From contig JADJYH010000014.1 in NCBI GenBank assembly GCA_016719855.1, positions 84,609-148,608 on the forward strand: a stretch of DNA of 64,000 nt, given 5' to 3'. This stretch comes from Saprospiraceae bacterium (GTDB taxonomy: Bacteria > Bacteroidota > Bacteroidia > Chitinophagales > Saprospiraceae). Below are positions 9,625-18,306 of this stretch, one piece after another (position 1 is the first letter of the stretch; every line of letters starts with the position of its first letter). A program made the translations under genes and the position numbers. Under the pieces are notes generated by a model. It saw only the letters and a list, made by a program, of their open reading frames with translations, searched no databases and was not told the DNA's origin.

Positions 9625-10443
9625 ATGACCCGACAACAGCTTTTTGAGCGAATCCTAGCAAAAAAATCTTTTCTCTGCATTGGCTTGGATAGCGAACTGT
9701 CCAAGCTTCCGCCGCACTTGCTCAGGTTTGATGACCCGGTTTACGAATTCAACCGCCAAATCATCGAAGCGACCCACGACCTTTGCGTGGCCTACAAGCC
9801 CAACCTCGCTTTTTACGAGTCGCAGGGCTGGCGAGGCTGGCAGACGCTGGAGAAAACCATGTCGCTCATCCCCGAAAATATTTTTACCATCGCCGATGCA
9901 AAGCGGGGCGATATTGGCAACACGTCCACGCAATACGCTCAGGCCTTCTTCAAACAAATGAACTTCGACGCCGTGACCGTTGCACCGTACATGGGCGAAG
10001 ACAGCGTAAAGCCCTTCCTCGAATTCAAGGGCAAATGGGTCATCCTATTGGCACTGACATCGAACAAGGGAAGCTACGACTTCCAGTTTGCGGAGCAAGA
10101 AAACGGCGAGCCATTGTTCGAAAAAGTGATGAAAAAAGCCCAGACTTGGGGGAATACATCAAACCTGATGTTTGTCACGGGTGCCACGCACCCCGAAAAA
10201 TTCAAGGAAATCCGGCGAGTAGCACCCGACAACTTCTTGCTTGTGCCTGGCATCGGTGCGCAGGGTGGCGAGTTGGAAAAAGTCTGCGAATACGGCTTGA
10301 ATAGTGAGGTTGGATTGCTGGTAAATTCCTCCCGGGGCATCATCTTTGCAAGCAACGGCGAGGACTTCGCTGAAAAAGCACGTACTGCTACGCTTGAAAT
10401 TCAGGCGCAGATGGCGCAAGTTTTAGACAAACATTTTCGTTAA
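9625..10443 (+). CDS. pyrF: Orotidine 5'-phosphate decarboxylase, type 2
   Basis: Catalyses the last step of UMP synthesis, OMP to UMP plus CO2. The catalytic loop FTIADAKRGDIGNTSTQYA contains the Asp-Lys-Asp signature, and the length of 272 residues fits the longer type 2 (mycobacterial/Bacteroidota) subfamily. LFVPGIGAQGG-like phosphate-binding residues appear as LLVPGIGAQGGE, and SSRGIIFA follows near the C-terminus. Confidence 0.95.
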   Translation: MTRQQLFERILAKKSFLCIGLDSELSKLPPHLLRFDDPVYEFNRQIIEATHDLCVAYKPNLAFYESQGWRGWQTLEKTMSLIPENIFTIADAKRGDIGNTSTQYAQAFFKQMNFDAVTVAPYMGEDSVKPFLEFKGKWVILLALTSNKGSYDFQFAEQENGEPLFEKVMKKAQTWGNTSNLMFVTGATHPEKFKEIRRVAPDNFLLVPGIGAQGGELEKVCEYGLNSEVGLLVNSSRGIIFASNGEDFAEKARTATLEIQAQMAQVLDKHFR

Positions 10444-10487
10444 GTCATTTTTTAAACTGACTACCTCATAACTCATCCACAAATTTT

Positions 10488-11358
10488 ATGAAAAACTTCC
10501 TTCAAATCCTCGCTTTTGCCTTGCTGCCAATCGCAGTTTCAGCCCAACACTTGGAGGCAGGCATCTTATTGGGCGGTGCCAATTACATCGGCGATTTGTC
10601 CAACAACTCCGGCAATCTTTATCTGAAAGAAACCAAACCTGCTGCCGGCATTTTTGTCCGCCAAAACTTCAACCATTTGTTTGCCGCCCGCCTCGGTTTC
10701 AACTGGGCCAGGGTATCCGGCCAAGATGCTAATGTGCGCAACGACGACTTTGTACACGACCGCAACCTGAGTTTCCGTTCCAGCATCCTGGAATTTGCGC
10801 TCATCGGCGAGTTCAACATCCTCGGCTACCAGCCTTACGGTTTGGCTAGGCCATTTTCACCTTATGTTTTCGCTGGAATTGCTGGGTCAAAGTTCAACCC
10901 AAAGGCCCGTTACCTCGGCAATTGGGAGGAACTGCAACCCCTCGGCACCGAAGGCCAAGGCATGGCTGGATTTGATTCACCCTACAAGCGTTTTGCTTTC
11001 GCCATTCCCTTCGGTGTTGGCGTAAAATATGCCCCTCACCGACCGCATCAACCTCGGACTTGAACTGGGCGCTCGGCCCACTTTCACCGACTACCTTGAC
11101 GACGTGAGCGGCACCTACGTTTCCTACCCCGAACTCTTGTCTGGTAATGGAGAACTGGCCGCAGCCCTCGGCAACCGTACTGGCGAACTCACCGAAAACG
11201 GCGAACCCGTCATCGTCCCCACTGGTACTCAACGGGGCGACTCGGCCAAAAAAGATTGGTATTTTATCCTTGGCGTTACCGCCTCCTATAATTTCCTCGA
11301 CAATGGTCTGATGGGCAGTCGGAGACGGGGTGGCCGCAGGCCAGGGTGCTACGATTAG
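10488..11358 (+). CDS. DUF6089-type outer-membrane beta-barrel protein (frameshift)
   Basis: A signal peptide (MKNFLQILAFALLPIAVSAQ) is followed by an eight-strand-like barrel starting LEAGILLGGANYIGDL, the usual opening of DUF6089 proteins of Bacteroidota. The frame changes at the C-run 11032-11035, which has one C too many. The corrected reading continues GVKYALTDRINLGLELGARP through DWYFILGVTASYNF, a typical barrel end. Members sit in the outer membrane; their function is unknown. Confidence 0.8.
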
Positions 11359-11424
11359 GTTGGCAGGTAGTGATGTATGGAGATATGTTTTTCAAATGCC
11401 ACCATACCTTCATACCTCATACCT

Positions 11425-12218
11425 TCAAACCTTCCTCCGTTTTCCAATCTTGTGTTCCTCCCCAATCTCGCCATTGTTTCCTAGCCGCTCCGCAATCATC
11501 TGGTGGTACTCCGGGTGCAGCTCGCAACTGATAAAATTTCGGTGGAGCTGCTGACAAAGCACCAACTCCGACCCACTACCGCCGAACAGCACGAACACAT
11601 CATCTTGCGCTTGGGTACACGATTTTATCAACATTTCCACCAGTCCGAGCGGTATTTGACAAGCATGGAAGGTCTTGTCCTTACTCACATTTTTCACCAA
11701 ATCGAAATAAAACCAACTGTACGGCATCCGCCCAACATGGCCATCGGCCATGCGCTGTTGGATGCGTTTGTCCGTCGGATTTTGGTATGGTTCAGCTACT
11801 TGGTCCTTAAAAAAATGGTTGTCCTTCGACTTTGTGGCATGGAGGATGGAACGGTGGGCCGTGGTGAAGCGACGGGGGCTGTGGCCGACGTTGGTATTGT
11901 AAATCCAGACGTATTCCTGCACGTCGTAAGCGTTTTCGTCCAAGAATTTCACCCGCAGGTAGGCGTTTTGCTTGGGGTAGTTCATCATGAAAAGGTTGCC
12001 CGTCGGTTTGAGCACCCTCATGCACTCCCTCGTCAATTCGATGTACCAATCCACATAATCGTTCCACTTGGTCAGGTAAGTTTTGCCGTGGTAATTGATT
12101 CCCACACCATAGTCCGGGTCGCCGTAAACCATGTCAACGAATTATCGGGCAAGTCAGCAAGCACTTGCATCACGTCTTTCTGAAAGACTTTGTTCCGAAA
12201 TTTTTCGAGGCCCGCCAT
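11425..12218 (-). CDS. Site-specific DNA methyltransferase (N6-adenine/N4-cytosine), frameshifted near its start
   Basis: Read from ATG at 12218 (MAGLEKFRNKVFQKDVMQVL), the frame breaks near 12137-12142, where one G is missing. It resumes as DMVYGDPDYGVGINYHGKTY. The catalytic motif IV is DPDY rather than the commoner DPPY. The AdoMet-binding motif I comes late (DVFVLFGGSGSELVLCQQL), followed by FISCELHPEYHQMIAERL, so the order is IV then I, the beta-class arrangement. No cognate restriction enzyme is adjacent, suggesting an orphan regulatory methyltransferase or one whose partner lies elsewhere. It is convergent with the DUF6089 gene. Confidence 0.82.
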
Positions 12219-12248
12219 TTCTAACTAGTTGAAAATCAATTTATTGAA

Positions 12249-13319
12249 TTATTGTAGCACAGAAACAACCTTCTCCCCACGCTCCACTATCCTACCGATT
12301 GGCTCCACGAACTGACCCAAACCATTTGCGGTCAGCAGCGACTTTACCTCCTCCAGGCTTTCATTTTTTACAGTAAAAAGCAGCCCACCGTTCGTCTGTG
12401 GGTCGGGCAACAGGGTGAAGGCTTCGAGCACGTTTACGCCCTGGCCGAAGCTGATTTTCTCTCCAAAGCTGCTCCAGTTACGGGTAGTTGCATCGGGGAA
12501 AATTCGCTGGGCGATGTAGCCACGCACCCCTTCCAGCACGGGCAGTTTTTCGTAAAAAATCTCAGCGCTCAGGCCGCTGCCGTCGGCCATTTCTACGAGG
12601 TGACCAAGCAGACCAAAGCCGGTAACGTCCGTCATCGCCGTCACGCCCGGAAGGGTTGCGAGCGACTCCCCCACCCTGTTCAGCTTTGCCATGCTTTCAA
12701 TCATAAGTGGCTGGTGTTCAGGGCTTAATGCGCCTCTTTTTTGCGCCGTGGTAAGCACGCCGACACCCAATGGCTTGGTCAAAAAAAGCCAGTCGCCAAC
12801 TTCGGCGGTATTGTTCTTTTTCAAAAATTCGTGGCTCACAAGCCCCGTCACGGCCAGGCCAAATATCGGCTCCGGCGAGTCAATGCTGTGGCCGCCAGCC
12901 AGCGGAATTCCTGCCTCCCGGCAAATGCTGCGCCCACCTTCGAGCACTCGGGATGCCAACTCGATGGGCAATTTCTCTACCGGCCAACCAAGCACGGCCA
13001 CGGCCATCAAGGGCTTACCGCCCATGGCGTACACATCGCTGATGGAATTGGCCGCCGCAATTCGTCCAAAATCAAAGGCATCGTCAACAATGGGCATGAA
13101 AAAATCGGTGGTGCTGATGAGTGCCTGCCCACCTCCGATGTCCATCACAGCAGCGTCGTCACGACCCTCGTTGCCGACCAAAAGATTGGGGAAATAGGCT
13201 TGTTCGCCCAAACCGTTGAGTATTTGGTCAAGTACCTTTGGCGCTATTTTGCAACCGCAACCTGCGCCGTGGCTGTATTGCGTGAGTTTTATTTCTTCCA
13301 TTTCAAATTCCGTGTTCAT
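12249..13319 (-). CDS. selD: Selenide, water dikinase
   Basis: Makes selenophosphate from selenide and ATP. The catalytic loop reads SHGAGCGCKIAP, with Cys in the position that is Cys or Sec in the family. Further conserved segments are DDAAV, TTDFFMPIVDD, GGKPLMAVAVLGWP, LAGGHSID, DVTGFGLLGH and DPQTNGGLL. The start ATG at 13319 overlaps the mnmH stop by 17 bases; a second in-frame ATG at 13301 (MEEIKLTQYSHG) is an equally good start. The pairing with mnmH says the selenophosphate is used for tRNA selenouridine. Confidence 0.95.
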   Translation of the reverse strand: MNTEFEMEEIKLTQYSHGAGCGCKIAPKVLDQILNGLGEQAYFPNLLVGNEGRDDAAVMDIGGGQALISTTDFFMPIVDDAFDFGRIAAANSISDVYAMGGKPLMAVAVLGWPVEKLPIELASRVLEGGRSICREAGIPLAGGHSIDSPEPIFGLAVTGLVSHEFLKKNNTAEVGDWLFLTKPLGVGVLTTAQKRGALSPEHQPLMIESMAKLNRVGESLATLPGVTAMTDVTGFGLLGHLVEMADGSGLSAEIFYEKLPVLEGVRGYIAQRIFPDATTRNWSSFGEKISFGQGVNVLEAFTLLPDPQTNGGLLFTVKNESLEEVKSLLTANGLGQFVEPIGRIVERGEKVVSVLQ

Positions 13320-14334
13320 TTGCCAAAATGATTAATTGGCTGGCGATGTCCAAGGCATCCAACTTTTGCACTTCCAATGGTATCGTTTCCGAAAAATTGC
13401 CTTGTCCGGTCGAGTGAGAGTAGGTCTTGTCGTAGTAATTCAGGGCGACGGCGGTTGCCGCTTCCACCTTGCCATCTTCAAATGCTTCGAGGGCTTCCTT
13501 CACGTTGTTGCCGCCCATTCGTTTGGTGATTTTCACCAGTGATTCTATCAATTCTTCCTTCGGAAAAGTGGCGTACCCTTCCACCAGGTGCCGAATCCGC
13601 TCGTCAAATGACACCTCCAGCAGCACGATTGGTGCTGCCTTGAACTGCTCAAAAAACCCTGCGGGAATGGCTACCCGGCCAATGCTTCGGCTTTCGTTTT
13701 CCACCCAGATTCGGCGTTGGTGGTCCATCTTTTCCAACTCAGCGAACAGGTTGTTTTCAAATTGCTCGACCCTCGGCTGTGGCTCCTCGCCCAATGCCCC
13801 GAAGGCAGAACCCTTGTGGTTGGCCAGTTTTTCGAGGTCAATGACCTGCTCCCCGAGTGCGGCGAGCTGCTTCAAGATTTCCGTTTTGCCGCTTCCGGTC
13901 TTGCCGCCCAGCACCACGAACTTGCTTTTGCGAAGCGAAAAATGCTCCAGCACGTGATGTCTGTATGCCTTGTACCCGCCTTGCAAAACCTCCACATCGA
14001 AGCCTGCGAATGATAGCAGCGTGGCCAAGCTACCACTGCGTTGCCCTCCTCGCCAGCAGTGAATGGCGATTTTTTTCCCTGGAGCAAGTCGCATTGCCTC
14101 TCGCACGTACCATGACATTTTAGCGCCAGCAATGTCCAAGCCCCGCAAGAATGCCCGCTCCGGACTGACCTGTTTGTACAGCGTGCCCACCTCCGCCCGT
14201 TCCTCATCACTGAACAACGGCAGGTTGAGCGCACCTGGCACGTGGCCTTGGGCATACTCGGCAGGGGTGCGCACGTCAAGCAGCACCCGGTCGGGTTCAA
14301 GCTGGAAAAGTTGAGTGGCGGTGATTCTTTTCAA
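13303..14334 (-). CDS. mnmH: tRNA 2-selenouridine synthase
   Basis: Replaces sulfur by selenium at wobble 2-thiouridine of Lys, Glu and Gln tRNAs using SelD's selenophosphate. It has an N-terminal rhodanese domain with LLDVRTPAEYAQGHVPGA and active-site Cys in HCWRGGQRSGS. A P-loop GGKTGSGKTE and the second-domain motifs typical of MnmH follow. The frame is open back to 14457, but the TACTTTCG promoter at 14372-14379 lies inside that extension. The start is therefore probably TTG at 14334 (LKRITATQLFQLEPDRVLLD), giving 343 residues, the family's normal size. Confidence 0.92.
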   Translation of the reverse strand: MKRITATQLFQLEPDRVLLDVRTPAEYAQGHVPGALNLPLFSDEERAEVGTLYKQVSPERAFLRGLDIAGAKMSWYVREAMRLAPGKKIAIHCWRGGQRSGSLATLLSFAGFDVEVLQGGYKAYRHHVLEHFSLRKSKFVVLGGKTGSGKTEILKQLAALGEQVIDLEKLANHKGSAFGALGEEPQPRVEQFENNLFAELEKMDHQRRIWVENESRSIGRVAIPAGFFEQFKAAPIVLLEVSFDERIRHLVEGYATFPKEELIESLVKITKRMGGNNVKEALEAFEDGKVEAATAVALNYYDKTYSHSTGQGNFSETIPLEVQKLDALDIASQLIILANEHGI

Positions 14335-14371
14335 AAGAAAAAATTGGTAAAAAGGTTGATTTTCAGGGCTG

Positions 14372-14379
14372 CGAAAGTA
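14372..14379 (-). promoter_or_regulatory. Promoter -7 box TACTTTCG upstream of mnmH-selD
   Basis: Seven of eight bases match TAnnTTTG. It lies 38 bases before the inferred TTG start, so the selenium operon would have a short leader. Confidence 0.45.
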
Positions 14380-14609
14380 GGTATTTTGAGCACTTTTAGC
14401 AGGCTGAATAGTAAAAATATTGCGAAGCGAAATCCAAAACCAAGCGTAAAACACCATAGGAATTCAATATTTTTGAGCGGGTGTCCAGCGATATTTTGCC
14501 TTCATGGATAAAAAATACCGCTTTATCGAATCGTTTTAAAGTTTCAAAAACCAAACCCCCAACTTCGAGCCTATTTTTAAGCGTAACTTTCGCAAAAATT
14601 TCTTCCGTC

Positions 14610-15869
14610 ATGCGCATCTTCCTTCGTGTATTTTCAGAAAGCGCCATGCAGGCATGGAGCCAGTTGTCTGGCAATAAACTGCGAAGTTTCCTGTCTCTCT
14701 TGGGCATCACCATCGGCATATTTTGCATCATCGCCATCCAGGCGGCAGTGAACTCCATGCAGGACAATGTTATGGGCAGCCTTGACAAATTGGGCGATGA
14801 TGTGGTTTATGTGAGCAAAATGTCGTGGACAGAAGACCCGCACACCAACTACTGGAAGTACCAGCGCCGACCCAATATTGACTACCATGATTTTGAGGCA
14901 GTAAAAACCAAAGCCGAAACCGTGGGAGCGGCCTCACTTCATGTTTTTATTGGCATGAAAACCTTGAAATACCGCTCCAACTCCGTTGAAGGTGCGTTTT
15001 GCGTCGCCGTCACTTACGACATGGACGAAATCTTCAGACCAGAGTACGAAAAAGGGCGGTATTACACTCCTGCGGAGTACCAGCAAGGTGCCAACAAGGT
15101 GCTCATTGGCTCAAAAGTGGCCGAGGAGTTGTTCGGTTCCATAGAGCCAATTGGCAGGAAAATAAGGATGAGCGGCAGGGATATGGAGGTAATTGGCGTT
15201 TTCAAAAGGTCAGGAAAAGACCTGCTCAAGGTCATGGATTTTGACAATGGGGTTATCATTTCTTACGAACTCGGGAAGAAATTGGCCAACCTGAAAGTGG
15301 ACAATCCATTCGGTGCATCACTTAACGTCAAGGCTGCCGACGGCATTGACATTGAAAAAATGAAGGATGACCTGACCGGTACGCTCCGGCAAGAGCGTCA
15401 CCTCAAGCCAAAGGAGGAAGACAATTTTTCGCTCAACACCATGTCCATCATTGCCAAACTGCTCGGCAATGTCTTTGGCGTCCTGAATTTGGTAGGCCTC
15501 GTCATCGGCATGTTTGCGATAGTTGTAGGCATGGTGAGCGTGGCCAACATCATGTTCGTTTCGGTTAAAGAGCGCACGAACATCATCGGCATCAAAAAAG
15601 CACTGGGTGCAAGAAACGGGGTCATCCTTCTCGAATTCCTCATAGAATCTGTGATTTTGTGCATCGTTGGTGGCATCTTGGGGCTTGTTTTTGTCTATAT
15701 CCTGCTGGCAGTTCTTGAAAAAAGTCTGCCCTTCCCGGTGTACCTCGACCTCGGAAATATTAGTTGGGGCATGTTAATCTCAATTATTGTCGGAATCCTG
15801 GCAGGGGTAATCCCCGCTATGCAAGCCTCCCGAATGGACCCAGTTGACGCCATGAGACAAGGTGCCTAA
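14610..15869 (+). CDS. MacB/FtsX-type ABC transporter permease
   Basis: Starts MRIFLRVFSESAMQAWSQL at 14610. One N-terminal transmembrane helix (LRSFLSLLGITIGIFCIIAI), a periplasmic MacB_PCD domain (about residues 60-270) and three C-terminal helices (FtsX domain from about 300) give the standard topology. The C-terminal motifs TNIIGIKKALGAR and MQASRMDPVDAMRQGA are diagnostic. No ATPase subunit is adjacent, so it must pair with one encoded elsewhere. A near-consensus -7 box TAACTTTC lies at 14584-14591. The upstream-open frame is not supported because it includes this box. Confidence 0.88.
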   Translation: MRIFLRVFSESAMQAWSQLSGNKLRSFLSLLGITIGIFCIIAIQAAVNSMQDNVMGSLDKLGDDVVYVSKMSWTEDPHTNYWKYQRRPNIDYHDFEAVKTKAETVGAASLHVFIGMKTLKYRSNSVEGAFCVAVTYDMDEIFRPEYEKGRYYTPAEYQQGANKVLIGSKVAEELFGSIEPIGRKIRMSGRDMEVIGVFKRSGKDLLKVMDFDNGVIISYELGKKLANLKVDNPFGASLNVKAADGIDIEKMKDDLTGTLRQERHLKPKEEDNFSLNTMSIIAKLLGNVFGVLNLVGLVIGMFAIVVGMVSVANIMFVSVKERTNIIGIKKALGARNGVILLEFLIESVILCIVGGILGLVFVYILLAVLEKSLPFPVYLDLGNISWGMLISIIVGILAGVIPAMQASRMDPVDAMRQGA

Positions 15870-15871
15870 AA

Positions 15872-15964
15872 TTAGTTCGACAGTGGGCAATGGGCAGCCA
15901 ACGCCGTTGTCCCATCCTCTGATTTTTGACTGCGCACTGCCAAACCGCCGAACTGTCGAACTAA
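15872..15964. repeat. Palindrome between permease gene and B12 riboswitch
   Basis: A perfect 13-bp inverted repeat (TTAGTTCGACAGT at 15872-15884; its complement at 15952-15964) encloses GGGCAATGGGCAG-like iterated sequence on one side and partly complementary sequence on the other. No T-run follows. It directly abuts the riboswitch promoter. Confidence 0.65.
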
Positions 15965-15969
15965 CTTAT

Positions 15970-15977
15970 TACTTTTG
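15970..15977 (+). promoter_or_regulatory. Promoter -7 box TACTTTTG for the B12 locus
   Basis: Exact TAnnTTTG match immediately before the first helix of the cobalamin aptamer, so the transcript should begin at about 15984. Confidence 0.6.
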
Positions 15978-16240
15978 CACCGCTACGGTGATTTGTGGCC
16001 CTGCCGCAAGTCTGAAAAGGGAATCCGGTGAAAATCCGGAGCAGTCCCCGCTGCTGTAAGTTCCATTGATTTTTTTTGGCAAAAGGCCACTGGATGGGAT
16101 TGAGATATTGGGTTATTGAGTTATTGGGTTATTCGGGAAGCTGATTCGCCAGTGAATATCACAATAATTCAATAGCACAATCACCCAATCACAACCGGGA
16201 AGGCGCCAAAAAAAGGAACAAGTCAGAAGACCTGCCGTTG
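15978..16240 (+). ncRNA. Cobalamin riboswitch with an expanded variable arm
   Basis: Conserved aptamer pieces occur in order: GGTGATTTGTGG (15988-15999), AAGGGAATCCGGTGAAAATC and CCGGAGCAGTCCCCGCTGCTG TAA (about 16017-16060), GGCCACTGG (16085-16093), CCGGGAAGGCG (16195-16205), and the closing AGTCAGAAGACCTGCC (16221-16236, the B12 box side). Normally the last two blocks follow GCCACTGG within a few tens of bases. Here about 100 bases, mostly an octamer-based palindrome at 16098-16190, separate them. Downstream, CGTTGCG and CGCAACCCG around 16234-16300 and a GGGCTTTC/GAAAAGCC hairpin could form the expression platform. The aptamer controls the BtuB-like receptor that follows. Confidence 0.92.
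16098..16190. repeat. Octamer-iterated palindrome inside the riboswitch
   Basis: The left arm 16098-16133 consists of units like TATTGGGT/TATTGAGT. The right arm 16155-16190 is its reverse complement at 28 of 36 positions with no gaps. The 21-base loop lies at 16134-16154. It sits precisely in a variable peripheral arm, so the conserved aptamer core is left intact on both sides. Confidence 0.8.
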
Positions 16241-16385
16241 CGTATTTTCTCAATCGGGCTTTCGGAGGAAAAGCCGGGGAAGAAACGTCGCAACCCGTAG
16301 CCAACGGCTTGAAAATCAAGGCTTTACAGCCAATTTCGTTTCCTACCTGCCCATCCTTCTGCCAGCCCATCATTGGAGCGTTGTT

Positions 16386-18275
16386 TTGGCAAAATCCAAG
16401 TTTCCATTTTTGCTTTTCCCTTTGCTTTCGCAAATGCCTTCATTTGCCCAAAGTGACACGCTTGTGCTATTGCCAACAGTAGAGGTGAATGCCACTTCGC
16501 TTCGAAACGAACAGCCCGGTAGCTTCTGTGAAAAATGGTCGGATACAACCCTTTCTCGCCAAATTGGTCAAAGTGTCGCAGATTTTTTGCAGAACCAGAC
16601 TGGTATTTATCTAAAAAGCTATGGTTCCGGCAGCCTCGCCACTACCTCCATCCGGGGCGCAAGCTCCAGCCAGACGGCGGTGCTTTGGAACGGCTTCCAA
16701 GTGCAAAGCCCGATGCTTGGGCTGCTCGATTGGTCGTTGCTCCCCGCCAGTTTTTCTGATGAAATCAGCTTGCAGCATGGCGGCAACAGCGCCGTTTGGG
16801 GAAGCGGGGCCATCGGTGGCGCAGTTTTGATGGAAAATAGGCCAGATTTCGACACCAAAAAGCAAGTCAAAATGAGCACTGGGATTGGCAGCTTTGGTTG
16901 GTGGAGCGGAGAGGCCACTGCCAAATTTGCCAATAAAAAATGGGCCACCGCCACCCGCATTTTTTATCAAAAAGCGAAAAACGACTTCATTTTTGAACCC
17001 TCGCCCGGCCTGCCCGACAAGCACCAAACAAACGCCGCACAGTGGCAAGGTGGGCTGTTGCAGGAGTTTTATTGGCGCCCTTCCGGCAAACAACAGCTCG
17101 GATGGCAGACCTGGCTGCAACGGGCCTTCCGGGAAATACCACCCACCACCACCCAAACCCGCAGCGAGGCAAACCAGTCCGACGAAGTGCTGCGCACAGC
17201 GTTGAATTGGAAACTCAACTACGGAAGAAATTCGATTCAGGTGAGGAGCGCCCTCTTCCGGGAAGCCATCAGATACCTAGATGGGCAAATTGGACTGAAT
17301 GCACCCAGCCATTTCTGGACGAGCATCAGCGAAGCGGAATGGCAGCGGTATTTTTCCGACAAAATCACGCTGCAAATCGCTGGCAATCAAACGTTTACAA
17401 AAGCATTCATCAAAAACTACCAAAGTGCTGCGGAGCGCCGCCAATCTGCCGTTTTTGCTTCGCTGCGCTTAACTCAAGGCCAGTGGAGCGCCCAGCTTGA
17501 CGGGCGTTGCGAATTGGTGGATGGCAAACTGGTACCAATTACGCCTTCGTTTGGCTTGGACCGGAATGTCCAAAACTGGCTGAAAATCGGCGCAAAAATC
17601 GGCCGAAACTACCGGCTGCCCACTCTCAACGACCTCCACTGGATACCCGGCGGCAACCCCGACCTACTTGCTGAATCGGGTTGGAGCGAAGAACTGAACG
17701 TCCATTTTTCATGGAAAAAAAAGCAGTCAGGTATTAGCTTTTCAACTTCCATTTTTAACCGAACCATTGAAAACTGGCTACGCTGGCACCCGACAGAGGT
17801 ACAGCCGTTTTGGTCGGCATCGAACATCGCCGAGGTATGGAGCCGGGGCGTGGAGAACCGCCTGCACTGGGCTTTGCAGCATGGAAAATGGCATTTCAAA
17901 ATGGATGCTGGCTACGATTACACCCGCTCCACCAACCAAAAAGTCATCAAAATCCCGAAAACCGAAGTCGGGCAACAACTGGACTATGTGCCTGAAAATC
18001 AAGGCTTTGTGGCTGGTGAAATCCAATTGAATGGCTTAGGATTCAGTTATCGGCACCACTTCACAGGGTCGGTTCGGACGGACTTGGGGAGTTTGCCTAG
18101 GTTTCAAATCGGGACAGTTTTGATTGACTTTGAGCAGCCAATCGGCGGATGGCCTACCCGCATTTTCTTTCAAATCGAAAACTGCTGGGATACCAATTAC
18201 CGGGTCATCGAGCGCAGACCAATGCCAGGCAGAAACTTCATAGTTGGCATGTCCACAATTTTTACAAAACACTGA
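16386..18275 (+). CDS. TonB-dependent receptor, BtuB-like vitamin B12 transporter
   Basis: An outer-membrane receptor of 629 residues. It begins at a TTG codon (16386) that gives a complete signal peptide ending MPSFAQ. The plug domain occupies about residues 30-150 (VEVNATSL, GQSVADFLQNQTGIYLKSYG, SIRGASSSQTAVLWNGFQV, GSGAIGGAVLMEN), and the rest is a 22-strand barrel. Ligand is inferred from the cobalamin riboswitch directly upstream and from the DUF4465 gene downstream. The symbol btuB is likely but not proven. Confidence 0.88.
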   Translation: MAKSKFPFLLFPLLSQMPSFAQSDTLVLLPTVEVNATSLRNEQPGSFCEKWSDTTLSRQIGQSVADFLQNQTGIYLKSYGSGSLATTSIRGASSSQTAVLWNGFQVQSPMLGLLDWSLLPASFSDEISLQHGGNSAVWGSGAIGGAVLMENRPDFDTKKQVKMSTGIGSFGWWSGEATAKFANKKWATATRIFYQKAKNDFIFEPSPGLPDKHQTNAAQWQGGLLQEFYWRPSGKQQLGWQTWLQRAFREIPPTTTQTRSEANQSDEVLRTALNWKLNYGRNSIQVRSALFREAIRYLDGQIGLNAPSHFWTSISEAEWQRYFSDKITLQIAGNQTFTKAFIKNYQSAAERRQSAVFASLRLTQGQWSAQLDGRCELVDGKLVPITPSFGLDRNVQNWLKIGAKIGRNYRLPTLNDLHWIPGGNPDLLAESGWSEELNVHFSWKKKQSGISFSTSIFNRTIENWLRWHPTEVQPFWSASNIAEVWSRGVENRLHWALQHGKWHFKMDAGYDYTRSTNQKVIKIPKTEVGQQLDYVPENQGFVAGEIQLNGLGFSYRHHFTGSVRTDLGSLPRFQIGTVLIDFEQPIGGWPTRIFFQIENCWDTNYRVIERRPMPGRNFIVGMSTIFTKH

Positions 18276-18306
18276 TAATCAATCATTTCAACTAAAAATA
18301 GCAAAC

